Assembly: GCF_017896165.1 (NCBI RefSeq)
Contig: NZ_JAFCNB010000005.1
Location: 62,001 to 126,000 of the forward strand
Direction of reading: 5' to 3'
Length of the DNA: 64,000 nt
DNA from: Microbispora oryzae
Lineage (GTDB): Bacteria > Actinomycetota > Actinomycetes > Streptosporangiales > Streptosporangiaceae
Made by a program: the position numbers and the translations under genes. Shown here one piece after another: positions 1 to 8,282 of this stretch (position 1 is its first letter; every line of letters starts with the position of its first letter). Under the pieces are notes generated by a model. The model made no database searches, was not told the DNA's origin, and saw only the letters and a program-made list of their open reading frames with translations.

Positions 1-742
1 GCTCGTCGAGCTCCGCCGCGACCATCGTTGGCACGTGATAGGTGCTGTCGAACGCCTCGCTCAGCCCGGGACTCGCCGACACGGCGAACCGCAGATCGAA
101 GCTGTCGTCACGGAAAGCGTTGATGAGCACCCGGATCTGTGCCGTGATCTCGCGTTCCCTGACCGCTGCCATCAGGACGTCACGCGGACCCAGCGAGGTC
201 GTCATCACACTCGTATAGGTCACGAGCGAAGCGATCCGCTTCGCCACGCCCACGATCACACGGATGGTCGTTTCGTGGGTTCTGATGCGAAACAGGATCC
301 GGGCGACGACCGCGAACACCAGGGTGGTCACGCCGATCCAGGTGAGCGAGCCGAGCAGGTCCCACCAGATACCGCCGATGAGCCCGACCCCCGTGACGAG
401 CAGGCCGAGCACGCCAGACCCGACCCCGATCGCGTTAAGAGGAGTCTCGAGCCGATGCTCCTCCAGCGCGACGCGCAGGTCCTCCAACCAGGCATCGGCG
501 CTCACGACCTGCCAGGCGAACGCTTTCTCGTACTCGGCGAACTCGCGGGACGCCGACCTCAGTATGTCGGCGGCATTCCGCAGCATCATGACGCGGACGC
601 GGAACGGGGTCACCCAGACGTTGTCGAAGGCGTCACGGAACTCCGGGTCGGCCATGGCCGCATCGAGGGCGGCCATGTACTGGCCGAAGAGAACCGGGTC
701 GGCCAAGATCGGATTGCCGGGTGGCCAGGAAGTGGCGCCCAT
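1..742 (-). CDS. membrane protein, C-terminus cut by window edge
   Basis: The frame is open from an ATG at 742 through the left edge, giving at least 247 residues. The protein starts MGATSWPPGNPI. The N-terminal half (to about residue 95) is soluble and charged. The centre has two adjacent hydrophobic segments (around GVLGLLVTGVGLIGGIWW and LTWIGVTTLVFAVVARIL), and a soluble C-terminal half follows. I do not recognise the family. A helical hairpin in the membrane with cytoplasmic flanks is the likely topology. The longer plus-strand frames opposite it are shadows: only the minus-strand frame gives a membrane-protein pattern. Confidence 0.6.
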   Translation of the reverse strand, partial: MGATSWPPGNPILADPVLFGQYMAALDAAMADPEFRDAFDNVWVTPFRVRVMMLRNAADILRSASREFAEYEKAFAWQVVSADAWLEDLRVALEEHRLETPLNAIGVGSGVLGLLVTGVGLIGGIWWDLLGSLTWIGVTTLVFAVVARILFRIRTHETTIRVIVGVAKRIASLVTYTSVMTTSLGPRDVLMAAVREREITAQIRVLINAFRDDSFDLRFAVSASPGLSEAFDSTYHVPTMVAAELDE

Positions 743-866
743 AAGCCAATGATCGTCGCAGAGCGTCAACCACCTGGCAATGCCGGAACCGCTTGGGTTG
801 AATCACCTGACGCAAGAGATGAGGCGAGGGGCGCTGCGCCGGGCGAGCCGGTGATCACGACGGTCG

Positions 867-1163
867 TCATTCCTCGTCTTCGACGGCGGTTCCCTCCTCG
901 GCGGACACCACGTGGTCGATGGCGGCGAAGAAGGCCCTGATGCCCGGGAGGTTCGCGCCCTTCGCCCGTGAAGTCGCGAAGTCTTCGGAGGTCCGCCAGC
1001 GCACGATGTCCAGCCACTGATCGCCGGGCAGGCGGACCAGGTGGGCGTCCAGGAAGCCGGACCGGTCGGTCCGGAAGTCGGCGAGCATGGCCGGTCGTGC
1101 GGCGAGTAGCCGTTCCACCTGCTCGGGCACCACATGGAACCGGGTCAGTTCTACCGTTGTCAT
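867..1163 (-). CDS. antibiotic biosynthesis monooxygenase (ABM) domain protein
   Basis: 98 residues, the usual size of a single ABM ferredoxin-like domain. It begins MTTVELTRFHVVPEQVERLL and contains the typical strand-helix-strand pattern with FLDAHLVRLPGDQWLDIVRW in the middle. Such proteins are small cofactor-free oxygenases or heme/quinone-interacting enzymes that act as dimers. The start has a GGAGGAG ribosome site just upstream on the minus strand. It is divergent from the MarR gene at 1252 with an 88-bp intergenic region, so MarR control is likely. The substrate cannot be inferred. Confidence 0.75.
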   Translation of the reverse strand: MTTVELTRFHVVPEQVERLLAARPAMLADFRTDRSGFLDAHLVRLPGDQWLDIVRWRTSEDFATSRAKGANLPGIRAFFAAIDHVVSAEEGTAVEDEE

Positions 1164-1251
1164 CGCGTCTCCTCCTGTGAGTGGATGCCATCGAGGCTAT
1201 AAGTAATGAATAGTGACTATCAAGTTTAGTGACCAATAGTAGGACGGACAG
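1164..1251. promoter_or_regulatory. divergent promoter region with TAGTGAC repeats
   Basis: This AT-rich spacer lies between the ABM gene and the MarR gene. It contains TAGTGAC at 1211-1217 and again at 1228-1234, 17 bp apart. The first copy sits inside the short palindrome ATAGT-G-ACTAT (1210-1220). This is a plausible MarR operator for autoregulation and control of the ABM gene. No -35/-10 pair was assigned. Confidence 0.4.
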
Positions 1252-1746
1252 GTGACCACGATGCGGCGCAGCGAACGCAAGCAGATCGACCCCGACCTCG
1301 GCATCATGGCCGGTCAGACGCTGTTCGCCGTCCAGAAGGAGCTGTTCGCGGCCCTCGCCCGCGAGGGGCATCCCCACCTCAAGCCCCGGCACGGAGCGGT
1401 GCTGGCCTACCTCGACGAGGAGGGCAGCCGCGCGACGGATCTCTCCCAGCAGTCAGGTCAGCACAAGCAGGTGATCGGCACGCTGGTCGACGAGCTGGTC
1501 GAGCTCGGCTACGTGCGCCGCGAGCCCGATCCGCAGGACCGCCGCGCGAAGCTCATCGTGCCGACCCCGCTCGGGCTCGACGAGATGGAGCGGTCGGACG
1601 CCATCGTGGCGGCCATCGAGCGCAGACACGCGGAGGCCCTTGGCGAGGAGGTCTACACCGTCTTCAAGCGGGCGTTCCGCCAGATCACCGACCTCCAGCG
1701 GGCCCACCCGTCCACGTCAGTCGCGGGCGAGCGCGGCGTGTCGTAG
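1252..1746 (+). CDS. MarR family transcriptional regulator
   Basis: 164 residues from a GTG start; an ATG three codons later (1261) is an alternative. The winged helix-turn-helix spans roughly residues 45-110: LKPRHGAVLAYLDEEGSRAT, then the recognition helix QHKQVIGTLVDELVELGYV, then the wing REPDPQDRRAKLIVPT with the DxRxK signature of MarR. Flanking helices form the dimer interface. It is divergent from the ABM monooxygenase, the usual arrangement for a MarR repressor controlling a redox or detoxification gene and itself. The ligand is unknown. Confidence 0.88.
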   Translation: MTTMRRSERKQIDPDLGIMAGQTLFAVQKELFAALAREGHPHLKPRHGAVLAYLDEEGSRATDLSQQSGQHKQVIGTLVDELVELGYVRREPDPQDRRAKLIVPTPLGLDEMERSDAIVAAIERRHAEALGEEVYTVFKRAFRQITDLQRAHPSTSVAGERGVS

Positions 1747-1805
1747 GAGTCGTCGCCGGATGTGTACAGGTCCCGGCCGGTCTCGACGTGCTCCTCCTCG
1801 CCGTA

Positions 1806-2183
1806 TCAGGCAAGGCGGCGGAACTGCTCGTCGTCGAGGACCGGTCCGCGCCGGGCCGGAGGGTGGCGCTTCGGCCGCGCGACCGTCACGACGTACAGGA
1901 GCAGACCCGCCGACGTGAGGACGAAACCGGCCCAGACCGTGGACAAGGCGCCCCAGCCGGCCTCCAAGGTGACCGCGCCGCCGATCGCGTCCTGCACGCT
2001 GCCCGTGACGAAGCGGAAGACGACGAGCAGCACGATGTTCGGCGCCAGCGCGGACAGCCCGTTGCCCATCAGGAAGAGCACGACCAGGCCGAGCAGCAGC
2101 GTGCGCCGGTTGACCCGGGCGGCGAGCAGAGTGATCAGCGGAGACCCGATCACCACTCCGAAGGCGTAGGCGGTGATCGCCTA
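1806..2183 (-). pseudogene. MFS transporter remnant (internal deletion)
   Basis: The frame gives an N-terminal MFS portion (AITAYAFGVVIGSPLITLLA, then NRRTLLLGLVVLFLMGN and a third helix ending FRFVTG). This is joined directly to a C-terminal portion (GWGALSTVWAGFVLTSAGLL) that normally follows some 270 residues later. Only about 116 residues remain of a protein of about 400. A TAG at 2183-2181 interrupts the frame where a Tyr codon would be expected. Upstream of the TAG the same frame continues into the C-terminal remnant of the neighbouring alpha/beta hydrolase. It is a deletion scar, not a functional transporter. Confidence 0.75.
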
Positions 2184-2204
2184 CGTGGCGACCGGGACCG
2201 ACGC

Positions 2205-2896
2205 GTCCAGGTTGATGAGGTCGGCGGTCGCCGCGGGCTGGGAGATCATCGCGACGTGCGAGGAACCGACCTCGCGCACGCCGGGGCTCCGGAGGGCTCC
2301 CCGAGGGTGCGGGCGTCGGCGGGCCGCTGGCCGGCGTGCATCAGATCGGTGGTCGATTTCGGTACGTCACCGGCGAAGACGTCGTGGAAGAACTCCTTCT
2401 TGATGTAGCCGTCGACGAGTCCCTCACCGTAGGGGCGGAAGTCCAGCGCCGCCTCGCTGAGCTTGCTGCCCGGGAACTTCGTCTGCAGTTGCAGCAGCGA
2501 ATCGCCCTCGTCGGGGGCGAACGCGGCCACGTAGACCAGTGCTTTCACGTTCGGGTTGCCGGCCGCGGCGTTCGTGGCGACGATTCCGCCGTAGGAGTGC
2601 GCGGCCACGACGCTCGGGCCGCTGAGAGTGGCGAGGACACTGGCCAGGTAGGCCGAGTCGGTGGCCACGCTGCGCAGTGGGTTCGCGGGCGCGATGACCG
2701 GATAGCCGTCGCGGATGAGCTTGGCGGCGACGTCGTTCCAGCCGGAGGCGTCGGCGAACGCGCCGTGCACGAGGACCACCGTGGGCTTGGGCTTGGCTCC
2801 CGTCCGGGGATGTGCCTGGACCTCGGACGTTCCCAGGAGCGCGCCGGTCGCGACCGCGGCGGATCCGGCCAGCACAGCTCGGCGAGTCGTCGTCAT
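2205..2896 (-). pseudogene. alpha/beta hydrolase, truncated and frameshifted
   Basis: It starts at ATG 2896 with a twin-arginine-like signal (MTTTRRAVLAGSAAVATGAL). The hydrolase core follows: VVLVHGAFADASGW (oxyanion HG motif) and the nucleophile elbow AHSYGG. After TLGEPSGAPA at about 2281 the frame changes. The reading frame then ends CARSVPRTSR, while the neighbouring frame (from 2279) holds the expected C-terminal EVGSSHVAMISQP with the catalytic His. About 30 residues between these points are missing. Catalytic Ser and His are therefore in different frames, so the product is probably inactive. Confidence 0.75.
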
Positions 2897-3005
2897 GATG
2901 TTGCACCTTTCATTTCGAATTTCGGCCAATGTAGATTCCGGGCACTTGACGATCACTGAACGAGCGATTCAATCGCCGTCCAGTGCCCCGATTTAGCCTG
3001 CGGTC

Positions 3006-3221
3006 ATGAAATCGGCGAAAAGAGACCGCGCCCGGATCTGGGGCCTGTGGTTTCACCTGGCCTTCTACGTCCTGGGCAACCTGGCTCAGGTCATCGTATG
3101 GCGGGTCTACAACCCCGACCACTTCTTCTGGCCCCTGTGGTCGATCGTCTTCTGGGGCATCGGACTGGCCTTCCATTTCTGGGGCGTCTACTCGCCGCCC
3201 AAATCCAGAACCGATTACTGA
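3006..3221 (+). CDS. 2TM domain protein
   Basis: 71 residues with two hydrophobic helices: LWFHLAFYVLGNLAQVIVW and WPLWSIVFWGIGLAFHFWGV. These are separated by a short YNPDHFF loop, with basic and aromatic flanks. It matches the small 2TM domain family (PF13239-like) often found near histidine kinases or as stand-alone membrane proteins. It is intact. Function is unknown. Confidence 0.7.
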   Translation: MKSAKRDRARIWGLWFHLAFYVLGNLAQVIVWRVYNPDHFFWPLWSIVFWGIGLAFHFWGVYSPPKSRTDY

Positions 3222-3373
3222 GCCGTGTCGTTCTTCGCCGAGCTCGTGCGCGCCCCCATGACACGTCGGGGCGATCGCGCCGAACGGTTCAGGCCGGCGA
3301 GCAGTCGCTCGGCGCGAGGCACGGACACAGAACGGACTGCCAGGGCTTGTCAGCGTGCCCCAGAATGTCCGCC

Positions 3374-3550
3374 ATGGATTTCCCCCTGGTCCTGGCCGGC
3401 CTGCCTTTCGCCATCGGCATCGTCATGTTCGGCCTGGGTCTCGGCCTGACCCTGGACGACTTTCTGCGGGTGGGCCGATATCCGAAGGCGGCCGTGGTCG
3501 CGCCGCTGTGCCAAATCGTGCTGCTGCCCGCGATCTGCTTCGGCCTGTAG
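3374..3550 (+). pseudogene. bile acid:sodium symporter family fragment
   Basis: ATG at 3374 opens MDFPLVLAGLPFAIGIVMFG, followed by LTLDDFLRVGRYPKA and a second helix ending LLPAICFGL, then TAG. This is the N-terminal end of an SBF/BASS transporter (about 300 residues normally). Only 58 residues remain, and no continuation was seen in the next 200 bases in any forward frame. It adds to the cluster of broken transporter and hydrolase genes here. Confidence 0.6.
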
Positions 3551-3781
3551 GCGTGCTACTCGATATCGCCGTATTCATAATCCAGATAAATCCGGCCTTG
3601 ATGTGATTATGCGCCTTTCGATGTCGATGGAGTGATCAGCCGACGGGCAAGAATTTCCGTCTGTCGTTTGCCGTCTTTCCGGACGGGAAAGCAAGGCGCT
3701 GTGCGGGTGATCCCTGGTGGGTCTCTGTACTGGACATTTCCGCCATTCTGGCGAAACTTCCGATACGTCGAGGGGCCTGCG

Positions 3782-5020
3782 TTGCCAAGATTGAACGCCT
3801 TTGCGAGCTTGCTCGCACTCAACGTCATGCTGGCCGCCGCCGCTGCTGTGGACGGTGAGGTTGCCGGCGCCTCCACGGCAGGGGCGCCCGCCGCCGACCG
3901 GATTCATCACGCCGCCAGCTCGCCAGGTCCACATGCGTCGGGCGGGTCGAACTCCCAGCACGCGTCACACCACAGGGGCGGCAGGAACAAAAGCAAGAAC
4001 GCACATCGGCAGCACGTGCGCGGAAACGAGGCGCAGGGCCAGCACCTGCTGCGGGACTTCACCCACGTCATGGCCCCGGGGCAGAAGGCGCAGACGGATA
4101 CCAAGGCGGGACCGTACAACTGGCAGGCCACCGACGGGAAGACGAACACCTGGAGTGAGCAGTACGGCCTGAGCAGCGGGCGGCCGACCGGCGGGCAGGG
4201 ACAGAAGGCGCGGGTGCGGGCGACGGTGACACGCACCCCCGCGCTCACTCCCACTCCGACGTCGGCTCCGACGCCGGTCTGCGACGCCGGTGGCGGGGAT
4301 CCTGACATCGCCTACACCGCTCTGCCCACCGACGTCCTGAGGTGCGGCGGGGTGCCCAGCCTGGGCTTCGAGGCGACCGGGACCAACGAGTTCGGCGACG
4401 CGGTCGGCCTGCGCGGCGGAGGAGGGCCGCTCGGGTCGGTGCGCGTCGAGTTCGTCAGTCTCGCCTGCCAGTCGGGGAGCGCCTTCGACGGCACCTGCGT
4501 GAGTGCTCCGGGGGCGACCTACATCCACCCGATCACCGCCAACGTCTACGCCGTCGACAACAGCACCAACCCCGCGAGCCCCGGCGCGCTGCTGGCCACG
4601 GTGACGCAGGCCCAGGCGATCGGTTACCGGCCCACGGCCGACCCCGTGAGATGTACGGGGCCGAACCTCGGTGACTGGTTCAATCCGGCTTCGGGCATGT
4701 GCGAGAGAGGGTTCAACCAGATCCTCACGTTCACCTTCCCGGTGGGCACGGTGCTGCCGTCCCAGGTGATCTGGACGGTCGCCTTCAACACCACCCATTC
4801 CGGATACAACCCGATCGGCGAGGGCGCGGCCTGCTTCAGCAGTCCCAGCGGGTGCCCGTACGACGCTCTCAACGTCGGGGCCTTCACCTTCCCGAACGCG
4901 CCGTACGCCGGCACCGACCTCAACTCGGACGTGCTCTATATCAGTCAGGACGGCCAGCCGCTCCAGCCGGAGACGGGGACAGCGGGCTTCACTCCGCTCG
5001 GCGAGGTCAGGTACAGATAG
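3782..5020 (+). CDS. secreted hypothetical protein
   Basis: I chose the TTG start at 3782 because GAGGGG (3770-3775) lies 6 nt upstream and the frame then opens with a signal peptide (basic PRLN, hydrophobic AFASLLALNVMLAAAAAV, small residues after). The 412-residue product has a low-complexity segment rich in H, G, K and T after the signal (about residues 40-160). A folded C-terminal half follows with paired cysteines (VCDAGGG, LRCGGVP, LACQSGS, CTGPNL, CERGF, CFSSPSGC). It is probably exported and disulphide-bonded. No family was recognised. A 150-bp longer in-frame extension to 3632 lacks a ribosome site. Confidence 0.6.
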   Translation: MPRLNAFASLLALNVMLAAAAAVDGEVAGASTAGAPAADRIHHAASSPGPHASGGSNSQHASHHRGGRNKSKNAHRQHVRGNEAQGQHLLRDFTHVMAPGQKAQTDTKAGPYNWQATDGKTNTWSEQYGLSSGRPTGGQGQKARVRATVTRTPALTPTPTSAPTPVCDAGGGDPDIAYTALPTDVLRCGGVPSLGFEATGTNEFGDAVGLRGGGGPLGSVRVEFVSLACQSGSAFDGTCVSAPGATYIHPITANVYAVDNSTNPASPGALLATVTQAQAIGYRPTADPVRCTGPNLGDWFNPASGMCERGFNQILTFTFPVGTVLPSQVIWTVAFNTTHSGYNPIGEGAACFSSPSGCPYDALNVGAFTFPNAPYAGTDLNSDVLYISQDGQPLQPETGTAGFTPLGEVRYR

Positions 5021-5113
5021 CTCCTCGACTAACGCGGCATCACAGGTGTCCACATCCGGCTGCCGGCGCCGGCGACTGACGGTACGCGGCTCCTTCGCCC
5101 GCCTATCTGAAGT

Positions 5114-5127
5114 GGACTAAATAGTCC
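5114..5127. promoter_or_regulatory. TetR-type operator palindrome (site 1)
   Basis: The sequence GGACTAAATAGTCC has 6-bp arms GGACTA/TAGTCC around AA. It lies 50 bp upstream of the first TetR-like gene (ATG 5177). The same arms recur at 6596-6609 before the downstream enzyme operon, which supports a shared repressor. Confidence 0.6.
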
Positions 5128-5176
5128 CATAACATGGCGGTACACGTGAGTGTTGTCGACTGGCCAGGAGGGATCG

Positions 5177-5626
5177 ATGAGGACGCACTTCGCGGAAGTC
5201 TTGGCCCGCGAGAGCGTATGTCTGGCTGGAGTCACTGACGGGGCGAAGCTGGCCGGCTGGCGCCGCCGGGTGGTCGAGGAGCTCATGACCCCACGGTCGC
5301 CGTACGCGCTGGCGATGCGGCTAACAGGTGATGTGCCCGACCGAGCCGACTTCCTCGATCGGTGGCGCGAGCTTATCGCCGAGACGGTTGACCGGTTACT
5401 GCGGTCCGGCACCACGGGTGACACACATTTCTCCTCAGGCCAATCTCGGAGGGCCGATGTCGACGCCCAGAAGACTGCGGTGCTGATTCTTGCGGCTCTG
5501 CATGGAGGCAGCACCCTGAGCCAGATTTCAAAAGACCCTTGGCCACTCAACGCCGCACTCGACCTCGCGCTCGCGCCTTTTGCGGCAGCCGAGGGCAACT
5601 GCCCGATCGATAACATGAACCCGTGA
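5177..5626 (+). CDS. TetR-like protein lacking a clear HTH
   Basis: 149 residues from ATG 5177 with AGGAGGG at 5166-5172. The C-terminal half resembles a TetR ligand-binding/dimerisation domain: DAQKTAVLILAALHGGSTLS, then an ALDLALAPFAA helix, as in the LmrA/YxaF-like TetR class and in the gene immediately downstream. The N-terminal DNA-binding helices are not recognisable, so it may be a truncated duplicate or a dimerisation partner. It ends in a TGA overlapping the start of the next gene, so the two are translationally coupled. Confidence 0.55.
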   Translation: MRTHFAEVLARESVCLAGVTDGAKLAGWRRRVVEELMTPRSPYALAMRLTGDVPDRADFLDRWRELIAETVDRLLRSGTTGDTHFSSGQSRRADVDAQKTAVLILAALHGGSTLSQISKDPWPLNAALDLALAPFAAAEGNCPIDNMNP

Positions 5627-6252
5627 TGACGACCGCCGACTCGCACAACGGCAGACGCCTGACGGCGCGCGGCGCGAAGACGCGGGCAAGGATCGTCGCC
5701 GCGGCAACCGACCTGATGTACATCAAAGGAGTCGGGGCTACCACGCTCGATGAGGTGCTGGCGGCGAGCGGAGTGAGCAAGTCGCAGTTGTACCACCACT
5801 TCGACGGCAAGGACGCGCTCGTGCGGGCCGTCATCGACCACGTGGGAGAACGCGTCATCGAACGCGAGCGCGAGGCCCTCGGCCATGTCTCGACGATCCG
5901 GGGCCTACGACGCTGGCGGGACGCGTTGGTCCAGAACAACGCCCTTCGACATGGCGCCTACGGATGTGCGCTCGGCTCGCTGGCCACCGAAGTCTCCGAT
6001 CACGACGCTCTCGCACGCCAAGCCCTGTCTCAACTGTTCACCGAATGGCAGGGACTCCTGGCAGGCGTGTTGCGACGGCTTCAAGACAGTGGTGCGCTTC
6101 CGCCCGAGGCGTCGACAGACCAGCTCGCGACCGGGCTCATGGCAGCCCTCCAGGGCGGGTACATGCTGGCCCAGACAGCGCGCGATGTCACACCGATGGC
6201 GACATCAATCGACATGGCACTTGCGCATATCGAGAGCCTGTCTGAACGTTGA
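5626..6252 (+). CDS. TetR/AcrR family transcriptional regulator
   Basis: About 208 residues. ATG 5626 shares one base with the upstream stop; GTG 5623 is an alternative start. The N-terminal HTH is clear: ARIVAAATDLMYIKGVGATT, then DEVLAASGVSKSQLYHHFDG (recognition helix, LYHHF), then KDALVRAVID. The all-helical ligand domain contains GAYGCALGSLATEVSD and a C-terminal AALQGGYMLAQTARDV helix. The domain layout is that of the LmrA/YxaF-like TetR repressors. GGACTA palindromes before this gene pair and before the next operon are its probable operators. The inducer is unknown. Confidence 0.88.
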   Translation: MTTADSHNGRRLTARGAKTRARIVAAATDLMYIKGVGATTLDEVLAASGVSKSQLYHHFDGKDALVRAVIDHVGERVIEREREALGHVSTIRGLRRWRDALVQNNALRHGAYGCALGSLATEVSDHDALARQALSQLFTEWQGLLAGVLRRLQDSGALPPEASTDQLATGLMAALQGGYMLAQTARDVTPMATSIDMALAHIESLSER

Positions 6253-6423
6253 ACTCATGGCCAAACGGCCCGGGAAGCCCCCGCCCAGCAAGATCTGCAA
6301 CAGCCTCGGGTGTTAGTGGCCCATCCTCTCTTCTTGCCCCGTTCGTCTCCAGTTGGAGGGTCTAGCCGGCACCGGCTGTGGCTGAGACCACGCAGCCATC
6401 GCCAGCCGACTGAGATCGATGTT

Positions 6424-6528
6424 TCACATGTCGGATTGCTTGCGAGAGCCGTGGTCGAGCGTGTCCACGATCAGCTCGAACGTGTCGCTCCACCGCCGGT
6501 AGAGCGTGGAGCGGCCGCCGGAGCGTGG
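6424..6528 (-). pseudogene. small TetR HTH remnant
   Basis: The minus-strand frame ending at TGA 6424-6426 reads GGRSTLYRRWSDTFELIVDT then LDHGSRKQSDM and stop. This is the recognition-helix end of a TetR HTH (STLYRRW followed by LI.DTL) with nothing recognisable before or after. It lies in the gap between the TetR pair and the enzyme operon (6253-6818), which otherwise holds only the operator and promoter region. Confidence 0.45.
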
Positions 6529-6595
6529 ACGGCGGGCGTCGCCTCGTGCGGCTTGGGACTTTCGTTACGAGCGATGGTTGTAACCGACGTGTTTT

Positions 6596-6609
6596 GGACT
6601 ATATAGTCC
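6596..6609. promoter_or_regulatory. TetR-type operator palindrome (site 2)
   Basis: GGACTATATAGTCC is a perfect 14-bp palindrome with the same arms as site 1 (5114-5127). Both sites are followed by a similar run (CCCATAACA at site 1, CCGTTACA here). It lies about 210 bp upstream of the carboxymuconolactone decarboxylase gene and probably controls that three-gene operon. Confidence 0.6.
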
Positions 6610-6818
6610 CGTTACACCGTTCCGTTGTGAAGAGATCCGGAAGTCGGCGCCGACGGAGTCACCCCTCGCGATCGCAGGTCACCGGGCGCCCGGCGTGCCG
6701 ACGCCACCGGCCAGGTTGCAGCCGGCGCAGGTGAGGCCTGCGCCGGAACTCTGAAGCACTAAGAGCCCGGCTGCGGCTCGACGACGACTACTCACACCCG
6801 ACCGGAGGTCGATTCGCT

Positions 6819-7373
6819 GTGTCACGACTGAACGTTCCCACCCCGGAGGAAGTACCCGCCGGCGCGCAGCGGATACTCGACAACGTTGGTGCGCAGCTCG
6901 GCTTCGTCCCGAACATGTTCAAGACCATCGCGTCGAACCCGACCGTTCTCGAGGTCGTCACGTCTCTGCAAGCCACCTTGAGCCGGGTTCTGGACGCGAA
7001 GACCCGGCACAGCATCGCGCTGGCCGTATCGCAGGCCAACGGCTGCAGTTACTGCCTGGCGATGCACACCCACGTCGCGACCGAATTCAGCGGCATGCCA
7101 CGTGACGACATCGAACTCGGACGCATCGGGAGCTCGGTCGATCCCAGACGCGCCGCGGCCGCCCGCTTCGCGCAACGGGTGGTCGACAGCCGCGGGCAGG
7201 TCAGCGATGCCGAGCTCGCGGCTGTGCGAGGCGCTGGGTACACCGACCCGCAGATCCTGGCGATCGTCGCGTTGGCAGTGCAATTCCTGCTCACCAACTT
7301 CATCAAGAACGTCAACCAGACCGACCTCGACATACCCGCCGTCGGCCCGGTCGATACGGCCGTGGCCCAGTAA
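6819..7373 (+). CDS. carboxymuconolactone decarboxylase family protein (AhpD-like)
   Basis: 184 residues from GTG 6819 with GGAGG upstream. It carries the AhpD/CMD signature ANGCSYCLAMHTHVA, with the CxxC pair and downstream His of the peroxidase-related proton-relay site. Length and fold fit the peroxidase-related CMD proteins, which use the dithiol to reduce peroxides or act as hydrolase-like enzymes. It is the first gene of an operon with the isocitrate-lyase-like and nitroreductase genes. All three fit a response to a reactive or nitro/quinone-type compound sensed by the upstream TetR. Confidence 0.85.
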   Translation: MSRLNVPTPEEVPAGAQRILDNVGAQLGFVPNMFKTIASNPTVLEVVTSLQATLSRVLDAKTRHSIALAVSQANGCSYCLAMHTHVATEFSGMPRDDIELGRIGSSVDPRRAAAARFAQRVVDSRGQVSDAELAAVRGAGYTDPQILAIVALAVQFLLTNFIKNVNQTDLDIPAVGPVDTAVAQ

Positions 7374-7397
7374 AACGAGCTTTCAGGAAGGCGCGAC

Positions 7398-8222
7398 ATG
7401 CCGGGCTCCGAACTCTATGAGAAATTCATGGCGCTGCACACCCGCGAGGGTGGATTCGTCATGCCGAACGCCTGGGACGGCCTCTCGGCGCTGATGCTGG
7501 CCGATGCCGGTTTCGAGGCGATCGCGACATCGTCGGCGGCGCTCGCCGCCACGCTCGGCCGGTCCGACGGACGTCACGAAATCACCCGCGACGAGCATCT
7601 CGAGCATGCGCGACTGCTCGGACGACTGACCGGGCTCCCTGTCAACGGAGACTTCGAGGACGGTTACGGCGACAGGCTTGAAGACGTCGCGGCGACCGTT
7701 GAGGCCGCCGTGGAGTCTGGCCTGGCCGGTATCGGGATCGAGGACACCTCGGGCAATCCCAATCAACCCATCCGCGACTTCGACGAGGCAGTCAACCGCG
7801 TGCGTAGCGCCGTCTACGCGGCCAAGGGGCGCATCGTCGTCACCGGCCGCACCGACAACTTCATCCAGGGCCGGCCCGATCTCGACGACACCATCCGGCG
7901 TCTGACGGCCTTCGCCGAGGTCGGCGCGGATGTGCTCTACGCCCCGTACCCACCCGACCTCGACGCACTTGAGGCGATCGTCACCGCGGTCGCGCCGACA
8001 CCGGTCAACGTCCTCGTTTCACCGTCGGACAAGGTGCTGACCGTTGCCGAACTGCAGAAGGCCGGGGTCAAACGCATCAGCTTGGGTCCGTTCCTCTACA
8101 TCCACGCGATGGGGGCGCTGGAACAGGCCACCAAGGCGCTCGTCGCGGGCGACCTCGCCTCGGCGACGACAGGCATCGGTTTCGACCGCATCAGCGAACT
8201 ACTCGCCCGTGGCAAGAACTAG
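7398..8222 (+). CDS. isocitrate lyase/phosphoenolpyruvate mutase family protein
   Basis: 274 residues, the common length for this TIM-barrel family. Visible signatures are the substrate pocket PNAWDGLSALMLADAGFEAI, the metal-binding DFEDGYGD loop, GIGIEDTSG and GRIVVTGRTD. Members cleave or rearrange C-C or C-P bonds of 2-oxo or hydroxy acids using Mg2+. The Cys-containing KKCGH lyase motif of true isocitrate lyase is absent, so the reaction is unassigned. An AGGAAGG ribosome site precedes ATG 7398, 24 bp after the CMD stop. Confidence 0.85.
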   Translation: MPGSELYEKFMALHTREGGFVMPNAWDGLSALMLADAGFEAIATSSAALAATLGRSDGRHEITRDEHLEHARLLGRLTGLPVNGDFEDGYGDRLEDVAATVEAAVESGLAGIGIEDTSGNPNQPIRDFDEAVNRVRSAVYAAKGRIVVTGRTDNFIQGRPDLDDTIRRLTAFAEVGADVLYAPYPPDLDALEAIVTAVAPTPVNVLVSPSDKVLTVAELQKAGVKRISLGPFLYIHAMGALEQATKALVAGDLASATTGIGFDRISELLARGKN

Positions 8223-8282
8223 CCCAAACCCCACGAATCACAGCCTCTTCACCGAGTGATCGCAAGCTGAAAGCAGGTTGAC

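Noticed and set aside
35-940. 301-codon plus-strand frame at the left edge
   Set aside because: Opposite a minus-strand membrane protein frame that is open to the edge and has sensible hydrophobic segments; the plus frame is charged low-complexity sequence.
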